Source of the DNA: Acidobacteriota bacterium
GTDB taxonomy: Bacteria > Acidobacteriota > Terriglobia > Acidiferrales > UBA7541
Reading direction: 5' to 3'
Length of the DNA stretch: 34,756 nucleotides
Assembly: GCA_021780215.1 (NCBI GenBank)
Contig: JAJXZD010000072.1
Span: 1 to 34,756 of the forward strand
A program made the translations under genes and the position numbers. Under the pieces are notes generated by a model. That model was not told where the DNA came from, ran no database searches, and worked only from the letters and a program-made list of their open reading frames with translations. The number at the start of each line of letters is the position of its first letter. Position 1 is the first letter of the stretch. This document shows positions 24,436 through 33,610 of the stretch, piece after piece.

Positions 24436-25638
24436 CTATGCCGCACGCTCGAAAATGCCCGCGGCGCCCATTCCGCCGCCGATGCACATGGTTACCATGC
24501 CGTAGCGCACATTGCGGCGGGCCATTTCGCGCAAGATGGTTGCGGTCAGCTTCGCCCCCGTGCATCCCAGGGGATGCCCCAGCGCGATGGCTCCTCCGTT
24601 AACGTTCACGCGCTCCGGATTCAGGCCGACGAGCTTGATTACCGTGAGGGCTTGCGCGGCGAAGGCCTCGTTCAGCTCAATCACACCGATCTGATCGAGC
24701 GAAAGCCCCGCAATCTTCAGCGCCCTCGGAATTGCATAGACCGGCCCGACCCCCATCTCTTCCGGCGGACATCCGGCCGTGGCGAAGGAAACGAACCGGG
24801 CCATCGGCTGCAAGCCAAGCGCCCGGGCGCGCTCCGCGCTCATCACCACGGAGGCGGCCGCGCCGTCACTCATCTGGGAGCTGTTCCCGGCCGTCACCAC
24901 GCCTCGCGCATGAAACGCGGGCTTTAATTTGGCCAGCGCCTCGAGCGAGGTATCGGAGCGCGGCCCCTCGTCCGTGTCGAAGACGACCTTGCTGGTCTTT
25001 GCCACAGCGGACTTCCCCGCTCCCGGTGAGCCATTTTCAACCGTCGTGCAGCTCACTTCGACGGGCGTGATTTCGTCCTTGAACTTGCCCGCGCCAATCG
25101 CGGCAAGCGCCTTCTGGTGGCTCGCCAGCGAAAACGCGTCGGCCTGCTCGCGAGTGATGCTGTATTTCTTCGCCAGATTCTCCGCGGTCAGACCCATATT
25201 GATGTAGGCGTCCGGGTAATGATCCATCAGCCAGGGATTCGGCGCGATCTTATGGCCGCCCATGGGAACCATGCTCATGGATTCCGCCCCGCCGGCAACG
25301 GCCACGTCCCCTTGCCCGGACATGATGCGCTCGGCGGCGATAGCAATGGCCTGCAGCCCCGAGGAGCAAAAGCGATTGACGGTCATCGCCGCGGTGGTGA
25401 CGGGAAGCCCGGCACGCAGCGAAGCAATGCGCGCGACGTTCATTCCCTGCTCTGCCTCGGGCATGGCGCAGCCGATGATTACGTCTTCAATTTCGGAGGG
25501 GTCGAGCCCTTGGGCCCGCGAGACCGCTTCCCGGATCACCAGTGCGGCCAGGTCGTCCGGACGCGTTGCGCGCAGGGCACCCCGCGGGGCCCGGCCCACC
25601 GCTGTCCGCACCGAACTCACAATCACTGCTTCCCGCAT
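24436..25638 (-). CDS. fadA: Acetyl-CoA acyltransferase (thiolase)
   Basis: A 400-residue type-II thiolase. The acylated nucleophile is Cys91 in [11 protein letters not shown]. The other catalytic residues are His355 in GHPLGCTGA and Cys385 in MCIGGGMG. The family cleaves 3-oxoacyl-CoA to acetyl-CoA and a shortened acyl-CoA, the last step of each beta-oxidation turn. The ATG at 25638 follows a GGGGG run. It lies upstream of fadE in the same orientation. A terminator for the preceding TonB gene falls in the gap before it, so fadA-fadE probably has its own promoter, which I could not identify. Confidence 0.94.
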   Translation of the reverse strand: MREAVIVSSVRTAVGRAPRGALRATRPDDLAALVIREAVSRAQGLDPSEIEDVIIGCAMPEAEQGMNVARIASLRAGLPVTTAAMTVNRFCSSGLQAIAIAAERIMSGQGDVAVAGGAESMSMVPMGGHKIAPNPWLMDHYPDAYINMGLTAENLAKKYSITREQADAFSLASHQKALAAIGAGKFKDEITPVEVSCTTVENGSPGAGKSAVAKTSKVVFDTDEGPRSDTSLEALAKLKPAFHARGVVTAGNSSQMSDGAAASVVMSAERARALGLQPMARFVSFATAGCPPEEMGVGPVYAIPRALKIAGLSLDQIGVIELNEAFAAQALTVIKLVGLNPERVNVNGGAIALGHPLGCTGAKLTATILREMARRNVRYGMVTMCIGGGMGAAGIFERAA

Positions 25639-25701
25639 GGAATCCCCCGGCCGGAAGAGCGTATTCCGCCGCGAAGCACTCCATTGGATGACAGCAGAGG
25701 G

Positions 25702-25733
25702 AAAAATGCAACCCTTCGCCCCATCGGAAGGGT
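25702..25733 (-). terminator. Rho-independent terminator of the PilZ/TonB gene
   Basis: On the minus strand ACCCTTC pairs with GAAGGGT (25733-25727 with 25717-25711) around a 9-base loop, followed by GCATTTTT. It sits 24 bases after the stop of the TonB-type gene and before fadA. Confidence 0.6.
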
Positions 25734-25756
25734 GAAAAGGCGTGGATGCAGAGGAG

Positions 25757-27610
25757 TTAACGGTGGAATCGAATCGTCACCACGATTTCCATCGAGATGG
25801 GCTGGCCGTTGAGCATGGGAGGCTGGTACTTCCATGTGCGGAGCGCCTCGAGCGCGGCCTGGCGCAGCAGCACCGGCCCTGAAATCACCTTCTCGCTGGT
25901 GACGCTGCCATCCTTGCCCACAACCGTATCAATGACCACATTGCCTTCCACTCCCGTGTCCCGGGCAAGCTGCGGATAGGCCGGCAGTACCGAGGAAATC
26001 AGCGCAGGCGGCTTGATCTCGCCTCCAGCCCGCACCACGGCCGAACTAATGGCTCGAGGCATGGGTGGAGAAGGCGCCGAAGTGCTGCCGATATTCCCCG
26101 GGAGAACGGCCGGTTGCGCAGGTTCGCCGACGGCTGGACCGAGCACCGGGGCCGCGCCCACCGCCTCCCGGTTCCCATGTTGGGCCACCACGGGGCGTGC
26201 GGCCAAACTGCTGCTCAGAAAGTTTGCAGCATCGTTCTTCGCGCCCGCCGCATTGCTTACTGTCTGCGCCGGGGCGATGGCTTCCGCGGCATCGAACGAC
26301 TTGCCGACAGAGCTTCTAGAAGGCCCTCCGGCAGTCGACTCGTGGGCGGTGGAAGAGGCTGAAGATCCTAATTCGTTCGGCAGCTCTTTCGAGACTGTGC
26401 GGGGTCTGGGATTCGCATTGGAAGGCCCGCTCGCCATCGCTGCCCGCCCTGCAGATTCCTCGCTTGGAACGTTTCCAATCTCTGGCTGCTCCACGACTGC
26501 CATTTGGCTCGGGGCCTCCGCTTGTCGGGCGGGTCGGCGAAGATAAAAGATCCCTCCCGCAGCGCCGACCAGCAAGATAACAATCCCGGCGGCAATGGCG
26601 ACCCCATTACCCCGCGCGCGCAGAATATCCGTCGCTGCGGACCGAGCGCCATCCAACCGGACGCCAAACATTTCCGGGGCGGCGGACCGTGATGCCTTGG
26701 ACGCTGAAACACTCGCGTTATTGTTGAATCCCTCGGCTCGCGGGCCATGCCATGCATCCCCCGCTCCTCGTTGCCCGGCATCTTCCTGCGCAGGTGCGGG
26801 CGATGTCGCGGCCCGCGCATCGCCCCGAAGATCCGCCATCGAAAAGTATGACGATGGGGAAGCAGGCGGAAATGCTTCGGCGCGGGGAGGCTTCCTGTGG
26901 AGATCGCCGGAGGACTTACTCTCCAGATTTTCGGACGGGAGAGCGGGCTTTCGCGCAGGTATCGCCGAGGCAGCGGGCTGCACTTCCTCGCGCGTGCCGA
27001 TGGCGGCGAAATTTGGCGCAGGCGATTCCTTGAAGCTGGCGGTTTCTCCCGCGCTGGCAGGGCGCAAGTTTGCGGAGGATGGATGGGACGAAGCTGGCTC
27101 CGCTGCACGCGGCGGATTTTTGCTTGCGTCTTCGACTACGGGCGCGCCGGAGGAAACGGGCTGCGCCACTTTGCCAGTGGGCTCCGCGCCTTCGGCGGGC
27201 AAATTTACTCCCCAGTATCCGGGCTGGCGATTGGTGAATTCGACCTCAACGTAGTTCTGGGCGGCGGAGTTGCGGCGGACCTTCACGACGCGGCAGATCG
27301 CATCCTGGCGCGACTGTACGTTGGTCAGCACAATTGCCTGGCCCGCGCTGACCGCCGTGCTCATCTTCAGAACTCCGCCGCGGGGAAACACAATCATCGT
27401 GGTGGTCTGCTCTTCAAACGGCTTCGCCTTCGCATCCGGGCCATCGAGTGGGCCCGGCAAGGCGGAGCCGTGCACTCTCACCGGCACTTCGAGAGAGAGC
27501 GCGTCGGAGCGAAGATGCGCGGCAGATTGTCTTGATGGACTCGCGGGCGGATTTGTGGGTGCTTGCGTGACCGTGCTTGCCAGTTCCAGCGTGTCTTTCG
27601 ATGGTGTCAT
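25757..27610 (-). CDS. PilZ-like / TonB C-terminal domain protein
   Basis: A 617-residue membrane protein with an unusual layout. Residues about 34-136 form a beta-rich PilZ-like domain ([36 protein letters not shown]) expected in the cytoplasm. The canonical c-di-GMP residues RxxxR and D/NxSxxG are not apparent. A long disordered Pro/Ala/Ser-rich linker follows. One transmembrane helix is at about 336-357 ([17 protein letters not shown] then LRR). A second disordered linker leads to a TonB C-terminal domain (about 537-617, [15 protein letters not shown] to [14 protein letters not shown]). The TonB part may contact the outer membrane or a receptor. The ATG at 27610 has no strong ribosome site, and a TTG at 27643 is an alternative. 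It lies between fadA and the repeat lipoprotein, all on the same strand. Confidence 0.82.
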   Translation of the reverse strand: MTPSKDTLELASTVTQAPTNPPASPSRQSAAHLRSDALSLEVPVRVHGSALPGPLDGPDAKAKPFEEQTTTMIVFPRGGVLKMSTAVSAGQAIVLTNVQSRQDAICRVVKVRRNSAAQNYVEVEFTNRQPGYWGVNLPAEGAEPTGKVAQPVSSGAPVVEDASKNPPRAAEPASSHPSSANLRPASAGETASFKESPAPNFAAIGTREEVQPAASAIPARKPALPSENLESKSSGDLHRKPPRAEAFPPASPSSYFSMADLRGDARAATSPAPAQEDAGQRGAGDAWHGPRAEGFNNNASVSASKASRSAAPEMFGVRLDGARSAATDILRARGNGVAIAAGIVILLVGAAGGIFYLRRPARQAEAPSQMAVVEQPEIGNVPSEESAGRAAMASGPSNANPRPRTVSKELPNELGSSASSTAHESTAGGPSRSSVGKSFDAAEAIAPAQTVSNAAGAKNDAANFLSSSLAARPVVAQHGNREAVGAAPVLGPAVGEPAQPAVLPGNIGSTSAPSPPMPRAISSAVVRAGGEIKPPALISSVLPAYPQLARDTGVEGNVVIDTVVGKDGSVTSEKVISGPVLLRQAALEALRTWKYQPPMLNGQPISMEIVVTIRFHR

Positions 27611-27700
27611 GATGGTACTGACGGGTAGTGCCGTTGCCCCCAAATAAGATCTGCCTTTACCGCGTATTGGGAATTTTCGGAGGAGAAAGCGGGGGCCGCA

Positions 27701-27728
27701 ATAGTACCTTCGTACTTCCGTGGAACAA
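27701..27728 (-). promoter_or_regulatory. Possible promoter of the PilZ/TonB gene, with inverted repeat
   Basis: On the minus strand TTGTTC (27728-27723), 16-base spacer, TACTAT (27706-27701). The perfect repeat AGTAC-CTTC-GTACT (27703-27716) overlaps the -10 and spacer and could be an operator. Confidence 0.4.
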
Positions 27729-27771
27729 CTCGCACAAATGGCCCTGGCACGGGCGACGCTCGCGAGAGTCC

Positions 27772-29850
27772 TTAGAACTGGTTTACCAGGACGCCGGAAA
27801 GGGTATGCGAGCTGTCCCCCTCCAGCACGAGGAATGTGGTCCCATCCACAGTGTAATAGGCCAACGGAAACGTATCCGCGTGGCTGCTGACGGTCATCGT
27901 CCCGCGGCCGTTGGAATCGGGATTGGCAACCACGGAGTTGGAAAGAATGGGCACCCCGGGCAGCACAGTCCCGCCACTATTGATCATAAGATTTCCATAC
28001 GGTGCCGTGCTTCCAGGGATCGTTATCTGTCCCGCAACGTCCTCCTCGAAGCCGCCAGAGTTGTTCACACCGGTGAAATTCAGGGCCAGGCTTCCCCGAG
28101 GCGGAGACATGCTCGTCTGCGTGAAGCCGAGGCCGCTGGCCACCACATTGGGAGATAGGAGAATCATCTCCACATAGCCATTCGAGGAGACATACGCGCC
28201 GAAATTCATCGTGAAGCCGCCCGTTGCCATGGTCAATGCCACGCGCCCCAGGTTGGGGTCCACGGCATACGTCGAGTTCGTCAGCGCCCGATCCAAAGTG
28301 GTGGAACCGCCGCTGTTGCTATCGAACACGCCGCCGGTGATGCTGCCGGAGCCATTCGAAACGAACACACCCCCAGCCGCATAGGGAGACAGTCCGCTGG
28401 CTCCTCCAAGCGTGTAGGCAAAATGCCCGCTCAAGGTCGCGGGTGAATAGGGCGCGCTGGGAGCGCTGTAAATATCGCCCGCCAACTGGGCGATGGATTG
28501 ATTGTCGGTTTCCACCACCTTCAAATGCGTGTGGTCAACGATGTAGAAGGCGAAACTGAACGTCCCCGGATATACCGTGCCGGTATTGGTGATCTGGAGC
28601 GTGCCGCGGCCACTGCTGTTGTCCACGGAAAAAATTAGACCGTGAAGAGAGGTATCCGGCGCGCTCAAGGTATTGGCGCCGTTGTCGCTGGCGTCTTCCA
28701 CAGCACTGTTCAACGGGATCGTTCCCGATGCGGCGTTGGCCACGAATTCGCCGGCAAACTGCAGGGCATTGCCGGAGACCCCGTTGAACGTGGCATCTTC
28801 ACCCGCCAATCCGAACACATAGCTTCCGTTAAATGCGGCCGCGTTCAGATCCGCTGGTTTCTGCTGGTCCATGGTTCCGCTTCCGCTGGCGAAGATGTCG
28901 AAGCGGACCAGCACGGCGTGCTGGGCCGGGCCTCCCTGCGAGCCCGGGCCAAGCGTAAACGTCCAGTTTTCCGACCCGACCGCGCCATTCGTCAGAGTCG
29001 CAAAACCGGTGCCGTCCGGATTGACCTGATAGGACCCCGTCACCGCGATATCCTGCGCCGGAGCCACCAAGGTCAAGCTGTTGTAGTCCTCGACGCCGGA
29101 AATCCCTCCCGTGGCAGGACTCGCCGTGAAACTCCCCGCCACAAAGAGCAACCCCCCGGTGCCGCTCCCGTTCTGAGAGGTGTCGCTGCCGCTATAGGAA
29201 AATGCAAATGGTCCACTCATCGAATTATCCGAGTAAACGACGGTCACCTGAGCCATGCCGGTGCCCGCTCCATTCACGGCGCTGATGGTGACCATGCCCC
29301 CGGGAGGAGGCGTCAGCGGCGCCGTATATACGCCTGCGGACGTAATCGTCCCCGTGGCCGCCGTTCCTCCTGCCGTCCCATTGACCTCCCATGTCGCAGT
29401 GACAGGTGCCGGAGGCGTGCCCGCAATGGCGGTGAAGGTTTGCGTCATGCCGGCCGGAACTGCAAGGGCCGCCGGGCTTACGGATACCGGCTGCGCGGCG
29501 ACAAGGGCAATCTTAGCCGTGCCGATTTCATTGATTTCCTGGGTATAGACAGCGGTAATGGTAACGGTGGTGTTGCTCGGGAGCGATGCCGGCGCGGTAT
29601 AGAGACCGGCGGCGCTAATCGAGCCGTTCGAGGATCCGCCCGACACGCTCCAGTTGAATGTTGCGGCCGGCTGGCTCGGCAGGTAAGCGGAAAACTGCAC
29701 CTGCTGCCCCACCGGGACGCTCGCCGCTCCCGGATAGACCGTCACAATTCCGCCGGTGGTTGGTGGAAGCGATGAAGAACCCCCTCCGCAGCCTGCGAGC
29801 ATCCAGATTCCCGCCAGAATCGTGGCGGCAAACCCCATCGTCCGTCGCAT
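27772..29850 (-). CDS. Exported lipoprotein with two Ig-like domains and four acidobacterial repeats
   Basis: A 692-residue protein with a lipoprotein signal peptide: MRRTM, a hydrophobic core and the lipobox LAGC, making Cys21 the lipidated residue, followed by GGGSSS. Two Ig-like domains (about 35-118 and 121-205) show the GxxxAxGxYTAP pattern. Four diverged repeats of about 105-125 residues follow (about 211-330, 339-461, 473-580, 585-690). They share SGxFxYxxxG, a GxIxGGxxDxNSG-like segment and a yxVdxxGRGTxTx strand. I associate such repeats with Terriglobia surface proteins, and their role is unknown. The ATG at 29850 follows AGGAG at 9 bases, whereas the upstream in-frame ATG (29880) lacks a site. 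It probably sits on the outer membrane facing the periplasm or outside. Confidence 0.8.
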   Translation of the reverse strand: MRRTMGFAATILAGIWMLAGCGGGSSSLPPTTGGIVTVYPGAASVPVGQQVQFSAYLPSQPAATFNWSVSGGSSNGSISAAGLYTAPASLPSNTTVTITAVYTQEINEIGTAKIALVAAQPVSVSPAALAVPAGMTQTFTAIAGTPPAPVTATWEVNGTAGGTAATGTITSAGVYTAPLTPPPGGMVTISAVNGAGTGMAQVTVVYSDNSMSGPFAFSYSGSDTSQNGSGTGGLLFVAGSFTASPATGGISGVEDYNSLTLVAPAQDIAVTGSYQVNPDGTGFATLTNGAVGSENWTFTLGPGSQGGPAQHAVLVRFDIFASGSGTMDQQKPADLNAAAFNGSYVFGLAGEDATFNGVSGNALQFAGEFVANAASGTIPLNSAVEDASDNGANTLSAPDTSLHGLIFSVDNSSGRGTLQITNTGTVYPGTFSFAFYIVDHTHLKVVETDNQSIAQLAGDIYSAPSAPYSPATLSGHFAYTLGGASGLSPYAAGGVFVSNGSGSITGGVFDSNSGGSTTLDRALTNSTYAVDPNLGRVALTMATGGFTMNFGAYVSSNGYVEMILLSPNVVASGLGFTQTSMSPPRGSLALNFTGVNNSGGFEEDVAGQITIPGSTAPYGNLMINSGGTVLPGVPILSNSVVANPDSNGRGTMTVSSHADTFPLAYYTVDGTTFLVLEGDSSHTLSGVLVNQF

Positions 29851-29874
29851 TGAGTCGACTCCTGATCTCGAGTG

Positions 29875-29983
29875 CGGCATTTTCGAATGCCGTCATCCGC
29901 GAGCGCTCATGCGCTCAAATCCCATGGAATTGGCCGCTCTTTCAGCCGTGAGAGTACCCTGGCCGGTGCACCGCTCGGCCAGG
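29875..29983 (-). promoter_or_regulatory. Three consecutive hairpins in the leader of the repeat lipoprotein gene
   Basis: Three perfect stems lie in 109 bases: CGGCATT/AATGCCG around a TTCG loop (29875-29892), GAGCGC/GCGCTC around TCAT (29901-29916), and CCTGGCCG/CGGCCAGG around a 10-base loop (29958-29983). They fall upstream of the start codon in the 264-base gap after the fadN-type gene. The rest of the gap holds no gene I can support. Confidence 0.5.
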
Positions 29984-30114
29984 AACTCCCGCGAGCGCAA
30001 CCGTCCGCGTCGCTAAATACAATTCTGCTTCTGAATTGGAACCCCGGGGCCGGAAAAAAGTTGCCCTCGTTCCCGGAGGAATAGCACATCCCGCAGGTGC
30101 GCACCGCAGAACGG

Positions 30115-32538
30115 CTAATTGCGCAGAGGCTTGCCCGTTTTTAGCATGTGCGCGATGCGCTCCTGCGTTTTTCGCTCGCCGCAGAGGCTGACGAAGGCCT
30201 CGCGTTCCAGATCGAGAATATATTGTTCGGGAACTGTCTGGGCGGCGGTGATGCCCCCTCCCGCCATGACATAGGCGAGCTTGCGGGCCACCACGCCGTC
30301 GTATTCGCTCGCATAGGCCCCGCGCACCAGCAGGTGCACCCCCAGCTTCGCCGCCGCCAGAAATTCCTCCCCGAGCACCTGAATTCCCGCCGGTGCCGGC
30401 GGGTGATATCCCTCGCGAACCATCGCCAGGGCGCTCTCCTTGGCGATGGCGATCTGCCGGTCGCGATTCATAGCGATCCCGTCCGCCCGGCGCAGGTAGC
30501 CGAGCAAGCGTGCCTCCTCGCCGCTGGTAGAGACCTTGGCCATGGCCACCGTTTCAAAAATGGTCCGCAGTGCATTGAACAAATCAAGGCTGCCTCCGGA
30601 GGCAGCCTTTTCGTTCGCACGGATCAGCATCTCCTTTGTACCACCGCCTGCCGGGATCAGCCCCACGCCCGCTTCGACCAATCCCATGTAAGTCTCTGCA
30701 GTGGCATGGATGCGCGCGGCGTGCAGTGCAATCTCACATCCGCCGCCCAGGGCCAGGCCCTGCGGTGCAACCACCACGGGCCGCGGTGCGTACTTGAGCG
30801 CCATTGTGGCGCGCTGAAACTGTTTTACGGCCAGGTGCAACTCGTCCCAATCGCCCTCCTGCGCGGTCATCAGCAGGAGCATCAGGTTGGCCCCGGCGGA
30901 AAAATTGGGTGCCTGATTGGCAACCACGAGAGCCTCGAATTCCGTTTCCAGGCGGGCGACGCCCGCCAGCAGAATCGCCACGATATCGCCGCCAAGCGCG
31001 TTCATCTTGGTGTGGAATTCGCAGCAGAGTACGCCGTCGCCAAGGTCAATCAGGCTGGCGCCCGAATTCTCCTGCACGACCGGCGTCCGCTCCTTCAGCG
31101 ATTTGAGGACGATGACGCCCGGCAACTCCGGGACCGGCTCGAGCTTTCCCGAGCGAAGATCGAAGTAGTGCGTGAGGCCCTTCTGCGTCTGGTAGAACGC
31201 CTTCTCCGGCGACGCCAGAACTCTCGCGGCAAGCTCGGGCAAAGCTCTCCCCTCGCGCTCGAGGGCCTTCGCCATGCGCTCCGCGCCCAGCGCGTCCCAC
31301 ATTTCGAACGGGCCGAGTTCCCATCCGAATCCCCAGCGCATCGCGCGGTCCACATCCACGATGCGGTCGGCGATTTCGGGAATGCGGCGCGCGGCATACA
31401 GGAGCGTCCCGCTCAGGCTAGCCCACAGAAAGCGGCTGGCCTTATCGCCGCCCTTGCCAGTCATCACCGGATCGAGCAGCGCGCGGAGCCGCTCACGCGT
31501 TTCCTCAATCTGCTTCCCTGCCTCCAAGGACGCGAACCTGGCCTTCTGGCGCGGCCGGTATTCCAGCGTCTTCCAGTCCAGCGTGTGAATCTCCGGCTCG
31601 CCGTCCCCCTTCGTCCTGCGGTAAAAGCCGCTGCCGCTCTTCTCGCCGAGGGAGCCTCGCCGCAACAACTGCTCGACGACGGATGGAAGCTGGTAGATCT
31701 CCCGGGATTCGTCATCCGGCGCGTTTTGATAAATGTTGCGGACCACGTGGGCCAGCACATCCAGGCCGACGAGGTCCGCGGTGCGGAAAGTCGCCGAATT
31801 CGGCCAGCCAATGGCCGGCCCGGTGCAGGCGTCCACTTCCTCGATGGTCAACTCGAGCCCTTGCATCTGGATCATCGCGTTCAAGATGGAAAAGGTGCCG
31901 ATGCGGTTGGCGATGAAGTTCGGCGTATCTTTTGCCACCACCACGCCCTTGCCCAGCCGCCAGTCGCAGACTTCCTCGAGCGTGGCGAGCACATCGGGCA
32001 AGGTTCGGGGGCCGGGAATCAGCTCGACGAGTTTCATATAGCGCGGCGGATTGAAGAAATGCGTGCCGGCCCAGTGCTGCTGAAAATCGTCCGAACGTCC
32101 CTCGGCAATCCGGCGAATGGAAAGCCCGGAGGTGTTCGAGGTGATCAGGGCGCCCGGTTTGCGCACCGCCTCGATGCGCTCGAAAAGGCGCTGCTTGATC
32201 TCGAGGTCTTCGGCAACCGCCTCGATGATCCAGTCCGCCTCGCGGCACCAACCCAGATGATCCTCAAAATTTCCAGGGGTGACCAGCCGCGCCTCTTCCG
32301 GCGTGAAAAACGCAGCCGGGCGCGATTTCCGGGCCGCCTCAAGGCCCGCCGAGACGATCCGTTGGCGCACGGCGGGACTCGCCAGCGTCAAGCCGCGCCG
32401 CTTTTCGTCGGCGGACAATTCCGGCGGGACCATGTCGAGGAGATAGCAAGGAATTCCGGCATTGGCGAGGTGCGCGGCGATCCGCGAGCCCATGGCTCCG
32501 GCTCCAAGCACCGCCGCCTTCTCGATCGGTCGTCTCAC
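30115..32538 (-). CDS. fadN: 3-hydroxyacyl-CoA dehydrogenase / enoyl-CoA hydratase multifunctional enzyme (FadN type)
   Basis: An 807-residue fusion for the middle two steps of beta-oxidation. The N-terminal half is a 3-hydroxyacyl-CoA dehydrogenase with NAD-binding GAGAMG (12-17) and the catalytic-His motif GTHFFNPPRYM. The C-terminal part is an enoyl-CoA hydratase/crotonase with PQGLALGGGCEIALH and the Glu-bearing MGLVEAGVGLIPAGGG. This order (dehydrogenase first) and the length match Bacillus FadN rather than E. coli FadB. The frame stays open to 32991, but a GTG at 32538 with AGGAG 8 bases upstream gives the correct start, and the extension would run through the divergent patatin gene. 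It is the first of a minus-strand series leading to fadA and fadE. Confidence 0.93.
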   Translation of the reverse strand: MRRPIEKAAVLGAGAMGSRIAAHLANAGIPCYLLDMVPPELSADEKRRGLTLASPAVRQRIVSAGLEAARKSRPAAFFTPEEARLVTPGNFEDHLGWCREADWIIEAVAEDLEIKQRLFERIEAVRKPGALITSNTSGLSIRRIAEGRSDDFQQHWAGTHFFNPPRYMKLVELIPGPRTLPDVLATLEEVCDWRLGKGVVVAKDTPNFIANRIGTFSILNAMIQMQGLELTIEEVDACTGPAIGWPNSATFRTADLVGLDVLAHVVRNIYQNAPDDESREIYQLPSVVEQLLRRGSLGEKSGSGFYRRTKGDGEPEIHTLDWKTLEYRPRQKARFASLEAGKQIEETRERLRALLDPVMTGKGGDKASRFLWASLSGTLLYAARRIPEIADRIVDVDRAMRWGFGWELGPFEMWDALGAERMAKALEREGRALPELAARVLASPEKAFYQTQKGLTHYFDLRSGKLEPVPELPGVIVLKSLKERTPVVQENSGASLIDLGDGVLCCEFHTKMNALGGDIVAILLAGVARLETEFEALVVANQAPNFSAGANLMLLLMTAQEGDWDELHLAVKQFQRATMALKYAPRPVVVAPQGLALGGGCEIALHAARIHATAETYMGLVEAGVGLIPAGGGTKEMLIRANEKAASGGSLDLFNALRTIFETVAMAKVSTSGEEARLLGYLRRADGIAMNRDRQIAIAKESALAMVREGYHPPAPAGIQVLGEEFLAAAKLGVHLLVRGAYASEYDGVVARKLAYVMAGGGITAAQTVPEQYILDLEREAFVSLCGERKTQERIAHMLKTGKPLRN

Positions 32539-32559
32539 CGGATCGCTCCTCGACCGCCC

Positions 32560-32588
32560 ATGGTTGCAAAACCGCTCCGGCGGGTCAA
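32560..32588 (-). promoter_or_regulatory. Possible promoter of the fadN-type gene
   Basis: On the minus strand TTGACC (32588-32583) and, 17 bases on, AACCAT (32565-32560). The -35 is good and the -10 weak. The leader would be about 15 bases and contain the AGGAG site. Confidence 0.38.
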
Positions 32589-32619
32589 CCGCAATCGCCG
32601 CGAGGGGGATGAAATTTGC

Positions 32620-32625
32620 TAGAGT
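32620..32625 (+). promoter_or_regulatory. Possible -10 element of the patatin gene
   Basis: TAGAGT within GCTAGAGTGG (32618-32627), the same ten bases found before the acyl-CoA ligase gene at 17164-17173. No -35 is recognisable. The transcript would start about 15 bases before the ATG. Confidence 0.33.
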
Positions 32626-32646
32626 GGAGATGAAAAGAAGACGTGA

Positions 32647-33540
32647 ATGGCGTCCATTTCGAGATGGGTCAACAGGGCCGTGCGTGGCCTTCGCTCGTTT
32701 GCCTACGCCGAGGACGGCGAGCGCCCGAAGGTGGGACTGGCGCTGGGCGGAGGATTTGCCCGCGGCATCGCGCACATCGGCGTCCTTCGGGTGCTGGAAG
32801 AAAACCACATCCCCATTGACTACATTGCTGGAACAAGCGTGGGCGCGCTCGTCGCCGCCACCTATGCCAGTGGGACTCCTCTCGACGTCATGCAGCATCA
32901 AGGCCGCGAAACGCGCTTCCGCGATTTTGGCCGCTGGACCCTCTCGCGCATGGGCATGGCCACGAACGCCCGCCTCGAGGAGTTTCTGCACAAATTCACC
33001 CCGGCCAATTCTTTCAGCGAGATGCGCATCCCGCTCAGCATCGTCGCCACCGATCTGGTAACGGGCAAATCAGTCCATTTCACCGATGGAGAGATTGGGC
33101 CGGCGCTGCGCGCCTCCTGCGCCTATCCGGGGCTCTTCTTGCCGGTCGAATACCGCGGCCATGTCCTCGCGGACGGCTTCCTGACGGAGGCGGCGCCGGC
33201 AACTGCCGTGCGCGAGATGGGAGCGGATCTGGTCATCTCCGTGTATCTCGATCCGGGGCTGCTCGACGAGAAGCCACGGAACACGATTGAAATCATCAGC
33301 CGCTCGTTCTCCATCATCCAGGCCTATCTCGTCCAACCCTGGCGTGTCGAGACCGACATCCTCATCGAGCCGGATGTACACCACGTCCTCTGGTACGAGT
33401 TTGAGAAAACGCCGCTGCTGGTCGCCGCCGGAGAAACCGCCGCGCGACAGGCTCTGCCAAAAATCAAGGCGGCCCTGCGCGCAGGTATTTCCGGGCTCGC
33501 CCGCGCCCGCCAGGAAGCCCGCCTCGGCGCGGGGAAATAG
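32647..33540 (+). CDS. Patatin-like phospholipase / lipid acyl hydrolase
   Basis: A 297-residue patatin-fold serine hydrolase (RssA/YchK-like). The oxyanion loop is LGGGFARG (33-40), the nucleophile is Ser64 in GTSVG, and the partner of the catalytic dyad is Asp176 in the DGF motif. Such enzymes release fatty acids from phospholipids or other esters. The resulting fatty acids could feed the nearby acyl-CoA ligase and beta-oxidation genes, which is an inference from position. There is no clear signal peptide, so a cytoplasmic or membrane-associated location is expected. It is divergent from the fadN-type gene across 108 bases and has a weak ribosome site. Confidence 0.88.
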   Translation: MASISRWVNRAVRGLRSFAYAEDGERPKVGLALGGGFARGIAHIGVLRVLEENHIPIDYIAGTSVGALVAATYASGTPLDVMQHQGRETRFRDFGRWTLSRMGMATNARLEEFLHKFTPANSFSEMRIPLSIVATDLVTGKSVHFTDGEIGPALRASCAYPGLFLPVEYRGHVLADGFLTEAAPATAVREMGADLVISVYLDPGLLDEKPRNTIEIISRSFSIIQAYLVQPWRVETDILIEPDVHHVLWYEFEKTPLLVAAGETAARQALPKIKAALRAGISGLARARQEARLGAGK

Positions 33541-33610
33541 TGCGTCGAGGGGCTTCATTCGCTGAAAAGTGCTGAGGATTATCCGCAGCAACCTATGGGG
33601 ATTCGCGCGC

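Noticed and set aside
22885-24927. 680-codon open frame antisense to fadE and fadA
   Set aside because: No recognisable domain and no ribosome site; it is a shadow of the two beta-oxidation genes.
30031-30080. T6 run on the minus strand as a terminator of the fadN-type gene
   Set aside because: The preceding stem is only about five pairs including a G-U and is separated from the T-run, so support is too thin.
30148-32622. 824-codon open frame antisense to the fadN-type gene
   Set aside because: Composition is typical of antisense shadow (rich in Arg, Gln, His); the minus-strand gene has intact motifs throughout.
32539-32991. N-terminal extension of the fadN-type protein by about 150 residues
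   Set aside because: It would overlap the patatin gene and has no family match. GTG at 32538 has a good ribosome site and begins at the NAD-binding fold.
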